Below, one piece after another: positions 54,051 to 63,919 of a stretch of 64,000 nucleotides of DNA. The DNA comes from Thermosynechococcaceae cyanobacterium MS004 (GTDB lineage Bacteria; Cyanobacteriota; Cyanobacteriia; Thermosynechococcales; Thermosynechococcaceae), in contig JAKRSB010000141.1 in assembly GCA_022402525.1 (NCBI GenBank), positions 1-64,000 on the forward strand, given 5' to 3'. The notes beneath the pieces are model-generated. The model was not told the DNA's origin. It saw only the letters and a program-made list of their open reading frames with translations, and made no database searches. A program made the position numbers and the translations under genes. Numbering within the stretch: the stretch's first letter is position 1; the number at the start of each line of letters is the position of its first letter.

Positions 54051-55349
54051 TTAAGCGCGCACATAGTAGTCGCGGGTGCCTTTGACGGCGATCGCCTCCC
54101 CAATGCGCTCTAGGGCTAGCACGTAACCTGCCGTGCGAATCGAAATAGCTTTCTTTTGGGCAAGGTGCCAAAGGTCTTCGGTAGCCTTGACCATTCGCTT
54201 CTGAAGCTGCTGCTGCACCTCTTCTTCTGACCAGTAGAGTCCGCTTCGGTTTTGGACCCACTCGAAGTAGCTCACAGTGACGCCCCCTGCGTTTACTAAA
54301 ATGTCTGGAAATACCACAATTCCCTTGCGATCCAGAATGGTATCCGCAGCGGAGGTGATGGGGCCATTGGCGACTTCAAAAATATACTTGGCCTTGATTT
54401 GGTCTGCGTTGGCCTCTGTAATTTGGTTTTCTAGGGCGGCGGGTATCAAAATATCGACCTCAAGCTTCAGGAGATCTTCATTCGAGATGGCTTGGTGATC
54501 GACAACGCTACACACGCTGCCATCACAATAGACCGCCTGCAGCCTGCGGGTGGATTCTTTTTGGTACTGAATACTCGGAATATCCAGCCCCTGTGCCGAA
54601 TAGATCCCCCCTTGGGAGTCGCTCACAGCGACAATCCGATAGCCTGCCTTCCAAAGCTGAATAGCAAGGATACTGCCCGCGTTGCCAAAGCCCTGAATCG
54701 CGACCGTGGTTTCGGCGGGTACTAACCCCAGCTTGGGCGCAATGGTCTCAATCACCATAAAGGCACCCACTCCAGTAGCCTCATCCCGGCCTTCGCTACC
54801 GCCCATGGCCAGCGGCTTGCCCGTGACCACAGCGCGGGTAATCTTGCGCTGGATCACGTTGTACTGATCCATCATCCAGCCCATGATCATGGGGTTGGTG
54901 TATACATCAGGTGCCAAAATATCAACGTCTGGGCCAATGAAGTCGGCGATCGCATCAATATAGCCCCGACTCAGGCGCTCTAGCTCCATTTTTGAGAGGG
55001 CTTTAGGGTCAAGCGTAATACCGCCCTTCCCGCCCCCGAAGGGTAGATTAAGCACCGCACATTTAAACGTCATCCAAAAGGCTAGGGACTGCACTTCATC
55101 CAGAGAGACCTTGGGATGATAGCGGACGCCCCCTTTGGTGGGGCCACGGGTATCGTCATAGCGGACGCGATAGCCTTGAAACACCTGAAGCGACCCGTTG
55201 TCCATGCGTACAGGAATTGAGACGCTCAGGGATGACTTGGGATGGCGCAGGTACTCAAGGGCATCTTCGGGCAGGGTGACATACTGAAGGGCTTTTTCAA
55301 GGCGGAGACTCGCGTCTGCAAATAAACCGGATTGCGGCTCTAAGGTCAT
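54051..55349 (-). CDS. gdhA: Glutamate dehydrogenase (Glu/Leu/Phe/Val family)
   Basis: A 432-residue hexameric dehydrogenase that interconverts glutamate with 2-oxoglutarate and ammonia. Substrate motifs are MTFKCAVLNLPFGGGKGG (catalytic Lys) and LAPDVYTNPMIMGW (catalytic Asp), and the coenzyme domain has VAIQGFGNAGS. The GFGNAG pattern does not settle NAD versus NADP. With glnN nearby it adds to the nitrogen-assimilation content of this end of the window. The ATG at 55349 is standard. Confidence 0.95.
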   Translation of the reverse strand: MTLEPQSGLFADASLRLEKALQYVTLPEDALEYLRHPKSSLSVSIPVRMDNGSLQVFQGYRVRYDDTRGPTKGGVRYHPKVSLDEVQSLAFWMTFKCAVLNLPFGGGKGGITLDPKALSKMELERLSRGYIDAIADFIGPDVDILAPDVYTNPMIMGWMMDQYNVIQRKITRAVVTGKPLAMGGSEGRDEATGVGAFMVIETIAPKLGLVPAETTVAIQGFGNAGSILAIQLWKAGYRIVAVSDSQGGIYSAQGLDIPSIQYQKESTRRLQAVYCDGSVCSVVDHQAISNEDLLKLEVDILIPAALENQITEANADQIKAKYIFEVANGPITSAADTILDRKGIVVFPDILVNAGGVTVSYFEWVQNRSGLYWSEEEVQQQLQKRMVKATEDLWHLAQKKAISIRTAGYVLALERIGEAIAVKGTRDYYVRA

Positions 55350-55519
55350 GATGGCATCTCTCCTAGCAGCGTATGTGGCTGGCTATCTGTAGCTTAGGAT
55401 GAGTGGGCGATCGCCTTGGAGCCGCTTTACCAAAAGTGATGGAAAAGTTATTGAACTGAACTTTAAAGCCACGGATAGCCTCGTATCGAGCATATCGAGG
55501 CATACACCACTCAGGCGCA

Positions 55520-55765
55520 TTAGGCGGCTAGGGGGCTTTCCTGGCTCGTTTCATCACAGTGGCAAAATTCTGGCGCATGGGCATCGTAAACCTTTTGAGC
55601 CTGCGCCATGTGCATCTCAATATTTCTCATTAAGAACTCATGGCTAGAAGAAGCCTGAGTATTCATTAGCGCCGTAACAAGCGTGGCGCTTTCTTTCACC
55701 GTGACGGGGCGCTGCCAGTGTATCTCTAGGGCTTTCTCTGCACGATGTCTACAGTAGGGCTTCAT
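55520..55765 (-). CDS. Small protein, unknown function
   Basis: An 81-residue protein from ATG 55765 (MKPYCRHRAE). It is helical, with TVKESATLVTALMNTQ and MRNIEMHMAQAQKVYDAH, and ends with a Cys/His/Asp-containing tail (PEFCHCDE). No family is recognised. It lies upstream of gdhA on the same strand, 170 bp away. Confidence 0.55.
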   Translation of the reverse strand: MKPYCRHRAEKALEIHWQRPVTVKESATLVTALMNTQASSSHEFLMRNIEMHMAQAQKVYDAHAPEFCHCDETSQESPLAA

Positions 55766-56915
<1,150 letters not shown>

Positions 56916-56977
56916 CGCAGCTTGGCAGACGGCCTTCAACGATGATCTTCAACGATGGTCATCCACTCTTGATTCGT

Positions 56978-57041
56978 GATTAACGACCCTGATAATTAAC
57001 GGCCCTGGTGATTGGCAACTCTGATGATTAGCGACCCTGAG
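56978..57041. repeat. 16-bp tandem array, four units
   Basis: Four units start at exactly 16-bp steps (56978, 56994, 57010, 57026): GATTAACGACCCTGAT, AATTAACGGCCCTGGT, GATTGGCAACTCTGAT, GATTAGCGACCCTGAG. They lie just before the HDAC-family gene and overlap its rejected upstream start. Confidence 0.93.
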
Positions 57042-57053
57042 CATGGGGGCGGC

Positions 57054-57974
57054 ATGACTTCTATTATTTATTCAGACGTTTTTTTGCAGCACGATACAGG
57101 GCTAGGGCACCCAGAATGTGCTGATCGTCTTCGGGCAGTGGTGCAGCAACTCCAGACAGAGCGCTGGGTGGGTCGGTTGCGCTGGCAGTCTCCTACCGCG
57201 CTGGAACAGCGAGATCCAAGTCCCTGGATTCTGATGGCGCATGATGCGGCCTATCTAGAAAAGGTGGGCGCTATTGCAGGGCAGGGGGGAGGGTTTCTCG
57301 ACCCCGATACACCCCTTTCTCGCGCCAGTCATGAAGTCGCTCGTTTGGCTGTAAATGCTTGGCTGGATGGAGTAGATGCGGTCTTAGGGAAGCATCAGCC
57401 TGCTTTTGTCTTAGCGCGTCCGCCTGGACACCATGCATTACCCCATCAGGGGATGGGATTTTGTGTGTTTGCTAATGCCGCGATCGCTGCCCTGTACGCA
57501 CTTACACAGCCTGGAATTAAGCGGGTCGCCATCTTAGACTGGGATGTGCATCACGGCAATGGAACCCAGGCGATCGTGCAGGATTCTCCACAAATTTGTT
57601 ACTGTTCGCTCCATCAATCCCCTGCCTATCCCGGTACAGGGGCAGCAGCAGAAACGGGACGTTACAACAATGTACTGAATATTCCCATGCGCCCCGGCAG
57701 CACCATTGCGGAGTATGCCCCACAGTTTGAGCAGAAGGTGGTGCCGTTTCTCCAAGCCTTTAGGCCGGATTTGCTGATCGTAAGCGCTGGGTATGACGCA
57801 AACCAGCGCGATCCGCTGGCAAATATGCGCCTCCAACCATCGGATTACGGGCGGTTTATGGCCCATTGCTTAGAAGTGACTCCCAAGGTGCTCTTGGGAT
57901 TGGAAGGCGGCTATGACTTTGACAGCTTAGCAGAGTCTGTGGAGGCGACGTTGTTAGCCTGTCCAGCAACTTGA
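57054..57974 (+). CDS. Histone-deacetylase superfamily protein (AcuC/HDAC-like)
   Basis: A 306-residue zinc amidohydrolase of the arginase-deacetylase fold. Motifs: LARPPGHHALPHQGMGFC (charge-relay histidines), ILDWDVHHGNGTQ (zinc Asp and His), SAGYDANQRDPLA (zinc Asp) and LEGGYDFDSLAE. It should remove acyl groups from lysines or polyamines; the physiological substrate is unknown. The ATG at 57054 is chosen because the longer frame (TTG at 57012) begins inside a 16-bp tandem array. Confidence 0.92.
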   Translation: MTSIIYSDVFLQHDTGLGHPECADRLRAVVQQLQTERWVGRLRWQSPTALEQRDPSPWILMAHDAAYLEKVGAIAGQGGGFLDPDTPLSRASHEVARLAVNAWLDGVDAVLGKHQPAFVLARPPGHHALPHQGMGFCVFANAAIAALYALTQPGIKRVAILDWDVHHGNGTQAIVQDSPQICYCSLHQSPAYPGTGAAAETGRYNNVLNIPMRPGSTIAEYAPQFEQKVVPFLQAFRPDLLIVSAGYDANQRDPLANMRLQPSDYGRFMAHCLEVTPKVLLGLEGGYDFDSLAESVEATLLACPAT

Positions 57975-58021
57975 CGCTGAATCATCGCCAAATAAAGCTC
58001 ATTTTTGATCCGCCCCCATAC

Positions 58022-58066
58022 CCAGGCCAATCTCCCAGGCCAATCTCAGGCGCTGCTCAAGTGCTG
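58022..58066. repeat. Short tandem repeat after the HDAC-family gene
   Basis: CCAGGCCAATCTC is followed by a near-copy, and GCGCTGCTCAA by AGTGCTGCTCAG, at 12-15 bp spacing. Confidence 0.6.
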
Positions 58067-58129
58067 CTCAGGGCGATCGCCCATGATGGCAGTACGGCTC
58101 AAAACGGACGTTGGTAGATCTAGAGCAGG

Positions 58130-58177
58130 CTCCCCGTCTTGTCCTCAACCGGGACGGAAACCCGCCTTGTTTTTTTA
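58130..58177 (+). ncRNA. Terminator-like element, possibly the 3' end of a small RNA
   Basis: GTCC-TCAACCG-GGAC (58141-58155) forms a hairpin, followed by an unpaired GGAAAC motif, CCCGCC and an eight-base T-run (58170-58177). GGAAAC in a single-stranded position is a hallmark of the cyanobacterial Yfr2 small-RNA family, but the match here is limited. It could simply be the terminator of the HDAC-family gene. Confidence 0.35.
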
Positions 58178-58293
58178 CTGAATCTTGGTGAATGATGAAG
58201 GAGGGAAAGGGCGATCGCCGCTACAGAAGGAGCCGATAGACGGTGACTTTCTAGTGGCCAGCCAATTTCTCCCTGATACCTTCAGCCTCCACT

Positions 58294-58797
58294 ATGAACA
58301 AACGCACCTTTTTAACCGCAGGCATTACGTGGCTAGGCACCACCTACTTCCTCAACCAAAGTTTTAGGAGAACAACCGTCATGGCAGCCTCACAGGAACA
58401 GTTCACCGTTGCAAAGACGGAAGATGAATGGCGTCAAATTCTGACCCCAGAGCAGTTCAAGGTGCTGCGAAAGCACGGCACAGAACGCGCTGGTACCAGC
58501 CCTTTAGACAAACAGTACGGCAAAGGAACCTACCTATGCGCCGGGTGCGGCCAAGCGCTCTTCTCCTCAGAGACAAAGTTTAACAGCGGCACCGGCTGGC
58601 CTAGCTTTTATGCACCCCTTGAAGGGAGCGTCAGCAACACTGTAGATCGCTCTTTCTTTATGGTGAGGACCGAGGTTCACTGTAGTCGCTGCGGTGGACA
58701 CCTCGGTCATGTCTTTGACGACGGCCCTGCCCCAACCGGAAAACGATACTGCATGAATGGTGTTTCCCTGGAATTTAAGCCAGAAGGCGAAGCCTAA
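58294..58797 (+). CDS. msrB: Peptide methionine-R-sulfoxide reductase with N-terminal membrane anchor
   Basis: A 167-residue MsrB that repairs oxidised methionine. Zinc cysteines are in CAGCGQALF and [12 protein letters not shown], and the catalytic Cys is in KRYCMNG. The conserved text [12 protein letters not shown] is present. The first 20 residues ([20 protein letters not shown]) form a basic-hydrophobic leader, suggesting export or anchoring. A start at ATG 58381 would give a cytosolic form. Confidence 0.95.
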   Translation: MNKRTFLTAGITWLGTTYFLNQSFRRTTVMAASQEQFTVAKTEDEWRQILTPEQFKVLRKHGTERAGTSPLDKQYGKGTYLCAGCGQALFSSETKFNSGTGWPSFYAPLEGSVSNTVDRSFFMVRTEVHCSRCGGHLGHVFDDGPAPTGKRYCMNGVSLEFKPEGEA

Positions 58798-58853
58798 GCG
58801 TAACGGCATCTACTAAGTACACTTAACGTCCCCAAAATACTAAATTTCCAATA

Positions 58854-58893
58854 AAAAGCCCTAGACTTGCAAAAACCGCAGTCTAGGGCTTTT
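58854..58893 (+). terminator. Bidirectional-looking terminator after msrB
   Basis: AAAAGCCCTAGACT (58854-58867) pairs perfectly with AGTCTAGGGCTTTT (58880-58893) around a 12-nt loop. The A-run and T-run at the two ends allow termination on both strands. Confidence 0.93.
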
Positions 58894-59404
58894 AAAGTCT
58901 CAATACCCGTCTTTTAAAAGACTTTATTCAAAAACTTTGTATAGTTTAGCCCTACTTTATAGCTCAAAAACAGATCTAGAGAATCCTCATAAAGACATAC
59001 ATTTCTTAAAAATATTTGTTTCTTTACATTAAAACATCTTTGTTTATAAGGAAAAGTCTGAAATCTAAAGAAAAGCTGAAGCCCATATTCCGTAACGATT
59101 TGGGGAGAAAGAATAGCCTGATTGGGTTGCGGGGATCGCTACTAGAAGTAGGCAAATGAGAAGAAACCTATGATGGGGATATGAGTCTATTGTTACGGGC
59201 TGTGTCAAATAGACAAACATTTTACTCAGAAAACCTCGATGGTTTGATTTTCTCTTTTAATGAATGTCCAGATTCAGCGCTCTACTTTAAATGCCCTAGT
59301 TTAAATCCTCTCGTTAAACACCTCAGTTCAATACTCAAGTTCAATACTCAAACCACTTCTCCCAAATCGACTCAATATAACTCAGGCAGTACTGCCTAAA
59401 CTTT
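58894..59404. other. AT-rich spacer after msrB
   Basis: About 510 bp with no credible gene. A 72-residue frame at 59181-59399 has no ribosome-binding site of note, an odd amino-acid mix and repeats at its end (TTCAATACTCAA near 59328-59349). The spacer probably contains the promoter of the next small gene. Confidence 0.5.
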
Positions 59405-59662
59405 ATGAAATCCCCATTAAACAAGTTATCTCTAAAAAGTCATGCAGAATTTTCTTGCCGACACTGTTCACACTATGTTCCTGAGGGTCGTCGCGGGGGA
59501 ACTTGCGAACTCTTAGGCGTGGGGGTACAGAGTCAGTGGGCTGCCTGCGGTCAGATTTTACCCGTGCTGAGCGGGGCAGAATCTGTACCTATCAGTCATT
59601 CAGCCAGTCATTCAGCCGATGGCTCAAGTTTGGTCAATGCCTCAAGTTCGGTCAATGCCTAA
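59405..59662 (+). CDS. Small cysteine-rich protein, conserved in cyanobacteria
   Basis: An 85-residue protein with EFSCRHCSHYVPEGRRGG, then TCELLGVGVQSQWAACG: four cysteines arranged as CxxC...C...C, suggesting a metal site or disulfides. The function is unknown. The C-terminal 30 residues are repeat-derived (SHSASHSA, LVNASSSVNA) and differ from the compact core. The ATG at 59405 is the only start. Confidence 0.7.
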   Translation: MKSPLNKLSLKSHAEFSCRHCSHYVPEGRRGGTCELLGVGVQSQWAACGQILPVLSGAESVPISHSASHSADGSSLVNASSSVNA

Positions 59663-59716
59663 TCATCTGTCCCATTGTCCAGCACCCCATTGTCCAGACC
59701 CCCATTGTCCAACACT
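59618..59716. repeat. Three adjacent short tandem arrays
   Basis: CATTCAGC(C/G)-, CAAGTT(T/C)GGTCAATGC- and CATTGTCCA(G/A)-type units follow one another at 12-16 bp spacing. The first two lie in the frame of the small cysteine protein and the third lies after its stop. Confidence 0.75.
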
Positions 59717-59798
59717 GAAGAGCAATATGCGATCGCGCAACCCAGTCCTAGAAATAGGCCCGGAAATACAGTTCGCTAAAAGCACCGCTCAATAAAGG

Positions 59799-60416
59799 TC
59801 AAGACCCTCTCGCAAAAGCGACAATCTTTAGCTCCAGCGTCGGGGACTGAGATAGTGAGCTTTGCACCCCCTTCAGGCAAATCTCAATTTTCTTACCGTC
59901 AGGTACAGTTTTAATGCCTAGATTGTTTGGGTTAGGGCTTGCTGTGCAGTTTGTAATTGGCTGGGTCGATAAAGCATCAACCAGCGGTTCTGCACTGGCC
60001 AGCGTTGTTGGAGACGTCGTGGCGCGATACAGCACTTTTGGCCCTTGCCAGAGGGTGCCCCCTGGCGGAGAACAGACATAATACGCCACATTCGGTTCAA
60101 CGGGGTTTGGCTTGAGCAAAGAAAAAATTCCATCACACCCGCCTGGGCTAGTCCAGCCAGCAGGAGGCCCAGCCGTGATCGCCCTTGCCTCACGCACTTC
60201 ATCGGCCATGAAGTCGAGCGCCCGATTGAGTTGAGCCTGCTGGCGCGTTTCGGCTTCATTAATTTGATTGATGCGAATAACCGCAATAAGTCCATTTCCG
60301 GCCAAGAGCAAAATAATGACTGAAGCCAGAATGGTCACTAAAAGTTCAATTAGCGTAAAGCCCTTGGCAGAGACCATTACAGGGAAGTGAATGAATGATC
60401 GAGGTTGGTCACTCAT
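59799..60416 (-). CDS. Type IV prepilin-like protein
   Basis: A protein of about 205 residues with a prepilin leader ending K18-G19 and the motif GFTLIELLVTILASVIILLL, cut by the prepilin peptidase between Gly19 and Phe20. Glu at position 5 of the mature form, needed for assembly, is present. The soluble part has four cysteines. The context (alone, no pil operon) suggests a minor pilin or pseudopilin of the PilW/PulJ type. The start is uncertain among ATG 60416 and ATG 60377. Confidence 0.85.
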   Translation of the reverse strand: MSDQPRSFIHFPVMVSAKGFTLIELLVTILASVIILLLAGNGLIAVIRINQINEAETRQQAQLNRALDFMADEVREARAITAGPPAGWTSPGGCDGIFSLLKPNPVEPNVAYYVCSPPGGTLWQGPKVLYRATTSPTTLASAEPLVDALSTQPITNCTASPNPNNLGIKTVPDGKKIEICLKGVQSSLSQSPTLELKIVAFARGS

Positions 60417-60463
60417 GGTTAAAAGCTCATGCTCAGAGACTGTTTCACTGCAGCGCCCATACG

Positions 60464-60513
60464 TCATAAAACCTACAAGTCATAAAACCTACAAGTCGTA
60501 AAACCTACAAGTT
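60464..60513. repeat. 16-bp tandem array, three units
   Basis: CATAAAACCTACAAGT repeats with exact 16-bp steps (about 60465, 60481, 60497), the last with one change (CGTAAAACCTACAAGT). Confidence 0.92.
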
Positions 60514-60567
60514 ATAGAAATTGAACTACAGGGATCAAAGAATCGATAAAATCGGTCCAGAAAAGAT

Positions 60568-61761
60568 CTATAGCAGTTCCGCCAGGGTTGATGTAAATTC
60601 ATCAATTTCTGATTCTAGGGTGAGATAGTGGACGCAAGCGCGCAGGCAGTTTGGATTCGCAATCGACCGAATCATAATCTGTTTTGTCTCTAAAGCTGCC
60701 ACCCAGTCCCCGTTAGCCCCCCCTCGAATCCTAAAGGAGACTAGGCCCGCATCTGGAGCACGCTGGCTTAAACATTCCACACCTTTGATAAGGGTTAGGT
60801 TCGTCCACAGACGCTTGCTCAGTGCACAGATTCGCTGATAGCGCTGGGTGGCGTTGCCCCACTGCCGATGCAGGGCGATCGCCTCACTCAGTCCGCGATA
60901 CAGCGGGAAGGCTGCGGTTGCCATTTCATACCTGGTTCCGTCAGCTTTCCAGCCCGTTGGATTGCCCACCTGATCGACTCGAATCCCTCGCCAGCCAATA
61001 AAGGTAGGGCTTAGCTTATCTCGCAAATCGGGGCGAACATAGAGCGCCCCCACCCCATCTGGGCCACACAGCCACTTGTGTCCAGTCAATGCGTAGAAAT
61101 CCACATCCAGATCTGCGAGATTGAGCGGCAGTACACCCACGGACTGCGCCGCATCGACCAAAATCAGTACATCGGGATTTTGCTGGCGGCAGGCTAGAAT
61201 AACGTCCGCAAGGGGCAGCACTTGACCTGTATTCCACAAAATATGGCTCAAAACAACGAGGCGGGTGTCAGAGTTCACTTGAGCGGCGATCGCCGCAACC
61301 GGATCGCCCTCGTTGAGGGTTTGGAGGACAGGGCAGGTTTCAACACAAACTCCATATCGCCGACCAAGCTCTTGTGTCGCAGCCACAATACCGGGATGCT
61401 CACAGTCTGTAATCAGGAGATGATCGGCTTTCCGCCAGGGAAGACCCCACAGGGCAATATTGCAGCCTGCTGACACCGAGTCCGTGAGGGAAATGGTGTC
61501 TGGACTTACGCAGAGTTCTTGAGCGATCGCGCTGCGGGTCTGCTGTGCTTGTGCCGTCACCCAATCAAACGCCTTTTTTGAAAAAGGTCCATCGCTCTGC
61601 ATCTGGCGATAGCCTTCTAGAATGGCGTCCAGAGCGAGCTGAGGTAGAGGCCCTTGCCCTCCATAGTTAAAGTACCCCTTATTGCTCAATGCAGAAAATT
61701 GACGGCGATGGGCCTCCAGTGCGCTCAATGATGCTGGAGTATCGTGCAGTGAATGGGGCAT
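60568..61761 (-). CDS. L-cysteine/cystine lyase (C-DES-like, aminotransferase class V)
   Basis: A 397-residue PLP enzyme. The lysine in FYALTGHKWLCGPDGVGALY should bind PLP, with the aspartate/glutamine pair in LVDAAQSVG and the histidine of CEHPGI. The overall pattern (YFNYGGQGPLP start, missing active-site Cys loop of IscS/SufS) fits Synechocystis C-DES, which splits cystine or cysteine and delivers persulfide for iron-sulfur cluster assembly. SufS or a related aminotransferase is the alternative. The ATG at 61761 (MPHSLHD) is preferred over a longer frame. Confidence 0.8.
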   Translation of the reverse strand: MPHSLHDTPASLSALEAHRRQFSALSNKGYFNYGGQGPLPQLALDAILEGYRQMQSDGPFSKKAFDWVTAQAQQTRSAIAQELCVSPDTISLTDSVSAGCNIALWGLPWRKADHLLITDCEHPGIVAATQELGRRYGVCVETCPVLQTLNEGDPVAAIAAQVNSDTRLVVLSHILWNTGQVLPLADVILACRQQNPDVLILVDAAQSVGVLPLNLADLDVDFYALTGHKWLCGPDGVGALYVRPDLRDKLSPTFIGWRGIRVDQVGNPTGWKADGTRYEMATAAFPLYRGLSEAIALHRQWGNATQRYQRICALSKRLWTNLTLIKGVECLSQRAPDAGLVSFRIRGGANGDWVAALETKQIMIRSIANPNCLRACVHYLTLESEIDEFTSTLAELL

Positions 61762-61954
61762 GGCAAAGTCGGTCAAGGTGGGCAAGCACACCTCCATACT
61801 CTACCAAACCCCGATAGAGGGCGAACCTTCGGAAGATCTGTTGGGTCATTTTACCGTTGGGTAAATCAAGATTCCAGATCTCCTGATCGAGATCGTGAGA
61901 TCGCCATGAAAACAATTCACGTACCCAACATCTATTTAAAAAAAGTACCCACTA

Positions 61955-63055
61955 TTAAGCTTTGAAAGGCTCAGCGATCCTGAATTGCCTTAGGAATAAG
62001 AGTGAACTATAAAGATGAAAAGCAGGATCCCAGTTGCTATCTTCTCGGCGGAATAGGTCGAGATTTGCGGGAATCTTATCCAGGAGATCAGGGTGATCTA
62101 GAGCCGCCTCTGCAAACGCGCTAAAGTCTGAGGCGAGCAATTTATGGACAATCTGCTGCTCCAAAATTTGGGTGAGATGCCGCCAGTTGGCCCAGGCTGT
62201 ACTTTGATCTAAACGAGAGCCTTGAGCGGGGCTGTTCAGAGCAACGCCATGATTAAACTGATAGGTACTGTCTGAAAGCCGCAGAATACAGTTTTGTTTG
62301 GGAAGGTGCAGATCCCAAATGTTGACGTAGTCCTGGGTTTGCTCCTTGCGCTTGAGTTTCCCCCGTGAGTCGCGGTCTACGACTTCTTCAAAAATAGGAA
62401 TTTGCCCTTCAATGCGCTGAGCAATATCTGACCAAGGGAAGCAAAGCGTTGTCTCCTGGTCAGAGCCGCTTTTTTTGACTTTCACCTGGGCCTGATTTTC
62501 AATGGCCTCAAAGTAAGTAACTGCATAAACCGTCACGGACTCTAAGGCCGAGATTGGTGTCCAGAAGGTCGGAACTCCCTTGGCCTGGAGCTGCTGTCCA
62601 TAAAACGCGAGTTCCCCGATCGCGCCAGATCGATAAAGTCGAATCCCTCGGCTGGGCAAAATGATCCGAGCTGAGTAGGGATCAATATTCATAATTGCCG
62701 CCATAGCTTGGGCGGCGGCGGTTTTTGCCGCTGGCTCAATGGGCTCCAAGATCAGCACACCCAGCTCGGTTTTTTCAGGAGCGGCCACTGCTTCAGCGAT
62801 CGCCTGTTTGCGCTCTTGACTGCGCTGCTTTTGAAGGCGATCTAGTCCTTGACGGGCGGCCAGGGTAATTTTGGAGCCGTGGTCGTGGCGCAGAAGTTCT
62901 TTCAAAATCGCCTCAGCATTGCTCCATTCCTGCTGCCTCTCCAGAATTTTTGCCTGATAAATCTGTGTCCAAGGATCCTGCACATCCAGGGCTTCGACGA
63001 GTTGAGCAGCTTTTGTGTAGTCGCCTTTTCTGAGTGCTGCGTCAATAGCATCCAT
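61955..63055 (-). CDS. TPR-containing protein, conserved in cyanobacteria
   Basis: A 366-residue soluble protein. Residues about 1-75 form TPR-like helix pairs (RKGDYTKAAQLVEAL, ERQQEWSNAEAILKELL). The rest is a globular domain with no recognised family (LPSRGIRLYRSGAIGELAFY, PTFWTPISALESVTVYAVTYF). The function is unknown. It lies 66 bp after rsmE on the same strand. Confidence 0.75.
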   Translation of the reverse strand: MDAIDAALRKGDYTKAAQLVEALDVQDPWTQIYQAKILERQQEWSNAEAILKELLRHDHGSKITLAARQGLDRLQKQRSQERKQAIAEAVAAPEKTELGVLILEPIEPAAKTAAAQAMAAIMNIDPYSARIILPSRGIRLYRSGAIGELAFYGQQLQAKGVPTFWTPISALESVTVYAVTYFEAIENQAQVKVKKSGSDQETTLCFPWSDIAQRIEGQIPIFEEVVDRDSRGKLKRKEQTQDYVNIWDLHLPKQNCILRLSDSTYQFNHGVALNSPAQGSRLDQSTAWANWRHLTQILEQQIVHKLLASDFSAFAEAALDHPDLLDKIPANLDLFRREDSNWDPAFHLYSSLLFLRQFRIAEPFKA

Positions 63056-63098
63056 TCGTGATCATTTCTCCTAGGCAAAACAACAGCAGCACGCTTCA

Positions 63099-63135
63099 TT
63101 CCTGGACTCAATTCCTGGATTCTATTCCTGGACAT
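63099..63135. repeat. Short tandem repeat between rsmE and the TPR gene
   Basis: ATTCCTGGACTCA, ATTCCTGGATTCT and ATTCCTGGACATT follow at a 12-13 bp period. Confidence 0.75.
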
Positions 63136-63919
63136 TTTTGAGATGAGTCGATTCGAGGTGAGTAGAGAGAATGGAGACTGCCGCAATAGAAGCGGTGACA
63201 GCCCTCAGCACGCGACGCCCCAAAGAAACTGGCGTAAATCCTTGCGCGATCGCCAGATCTTCCTCGGCGGCTGTCCAGCCTCCCTCTGGCCCTACCATGA
63301 TTAACATGCCCAGTTTTGGTAATTTTCCTAAAGTGCTTAAAAGATTAGGCGTCTCTTCACGGGTCACACAAATAAGGTGGTTTTGCCCATCATGCCCATC
63401 AGTTGTCTGAACGGCTTGTAACCCGTCCTTTCCGCTCCTTCTGTCCTGGTTGACACAAAGGCTAAGCGCCTGCTCAAAGCGAATGGGAAACAGAATTTCA
63501 GGCACCTGCTGCCGACAAGACTGCTCAGCAGCCTCCACCGCAATTCGCCGCCAGCGCTCTAGCTTTTGCTCGCTAGGGTTTACGAGGGTGCGATCGCTCA
63601 GGAGCGGGACAATGTGGCTCACGCCTAGCTCAGTGGCCGCTCGCACCACATCTTCAAACCCCTGACCTTTCATTAGCGCGGCGCAGAGGGTAATCGGCTG
63701 CATCAACTCAGTTTGGGCAGCAATCTGCTCAATCATCTGGGCCGTCTGATCGGGACAGAGTTCAGCAAGCCACCAGTCTGAACTGCACAGCGCAATAAAG
63801 CGATCGCCCTCCTTAAGCCGCAACACTCGGCTGAGGTAATGCTGTTGCGCTGCGGTCAGCAAAATGGTCGGATGACGACACTGATGGACTGCGATCGCCA
63901 ATCGCTGAAGCTGTCCCAC
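63122..63919 (-). CDS. rsmE: 16S rRNA m3U1498 methyltransferase
   Basis: A 265-residue SPOUT-family methyltransferase that modifies U1498 of 16S rRNA. N-terminal PUA-like residues (HYLSRVLRLKEGDRF) and the trefoil-knot SAM motifs IMVGPEGGWTAAEEDLA and SLGRRVLRAVTASIAA are present. The GTG at 63919 with GAGG seven bases upstream is chosen over the TTG at 63925. An unusual Gly/Asp/His-rich insert (RRSGKDGLQAVQTTDGHDGQ) interrupts the C-terminal domain. Confidence 0.94.
   Translation of the reverse strand: MGQLQRLAIAVHQCRHPTILLTAAQQHYLSRVLRLKEGDRFIALCSSDWWLAELCPDQTAQMIEQIAAQTELMQPITLCAALMKGQGFEDVVRAATELGVSHIVPLLSDRTLVNPSEQKLERWRRIAVEAAEQSCRQQVPEILFPIRFEQALSLCVNQDRRSGKDGLQAVQTTDGHDGQNHLICVTREETPNLLSTLGKLPKLGMLIMVGPEGGWTAAEEDLAIAQGFTPVSLGRRVLRAVTASIAAVSILSTHLESTHLKNVQE

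Noticed and set aside
57012-57053. Upstream TTG start of the HDAC-family gene
   Set aside because: It falls inside a 16-bp tandem array, and the ATG at 57054 directly precedes the conserved fold.
59181-59399. 72-residue open frame as a gene
   Set aside because: No ribosome-binding site, odd composition and a repeat-derived end; it lies in an AT-rich spacer.
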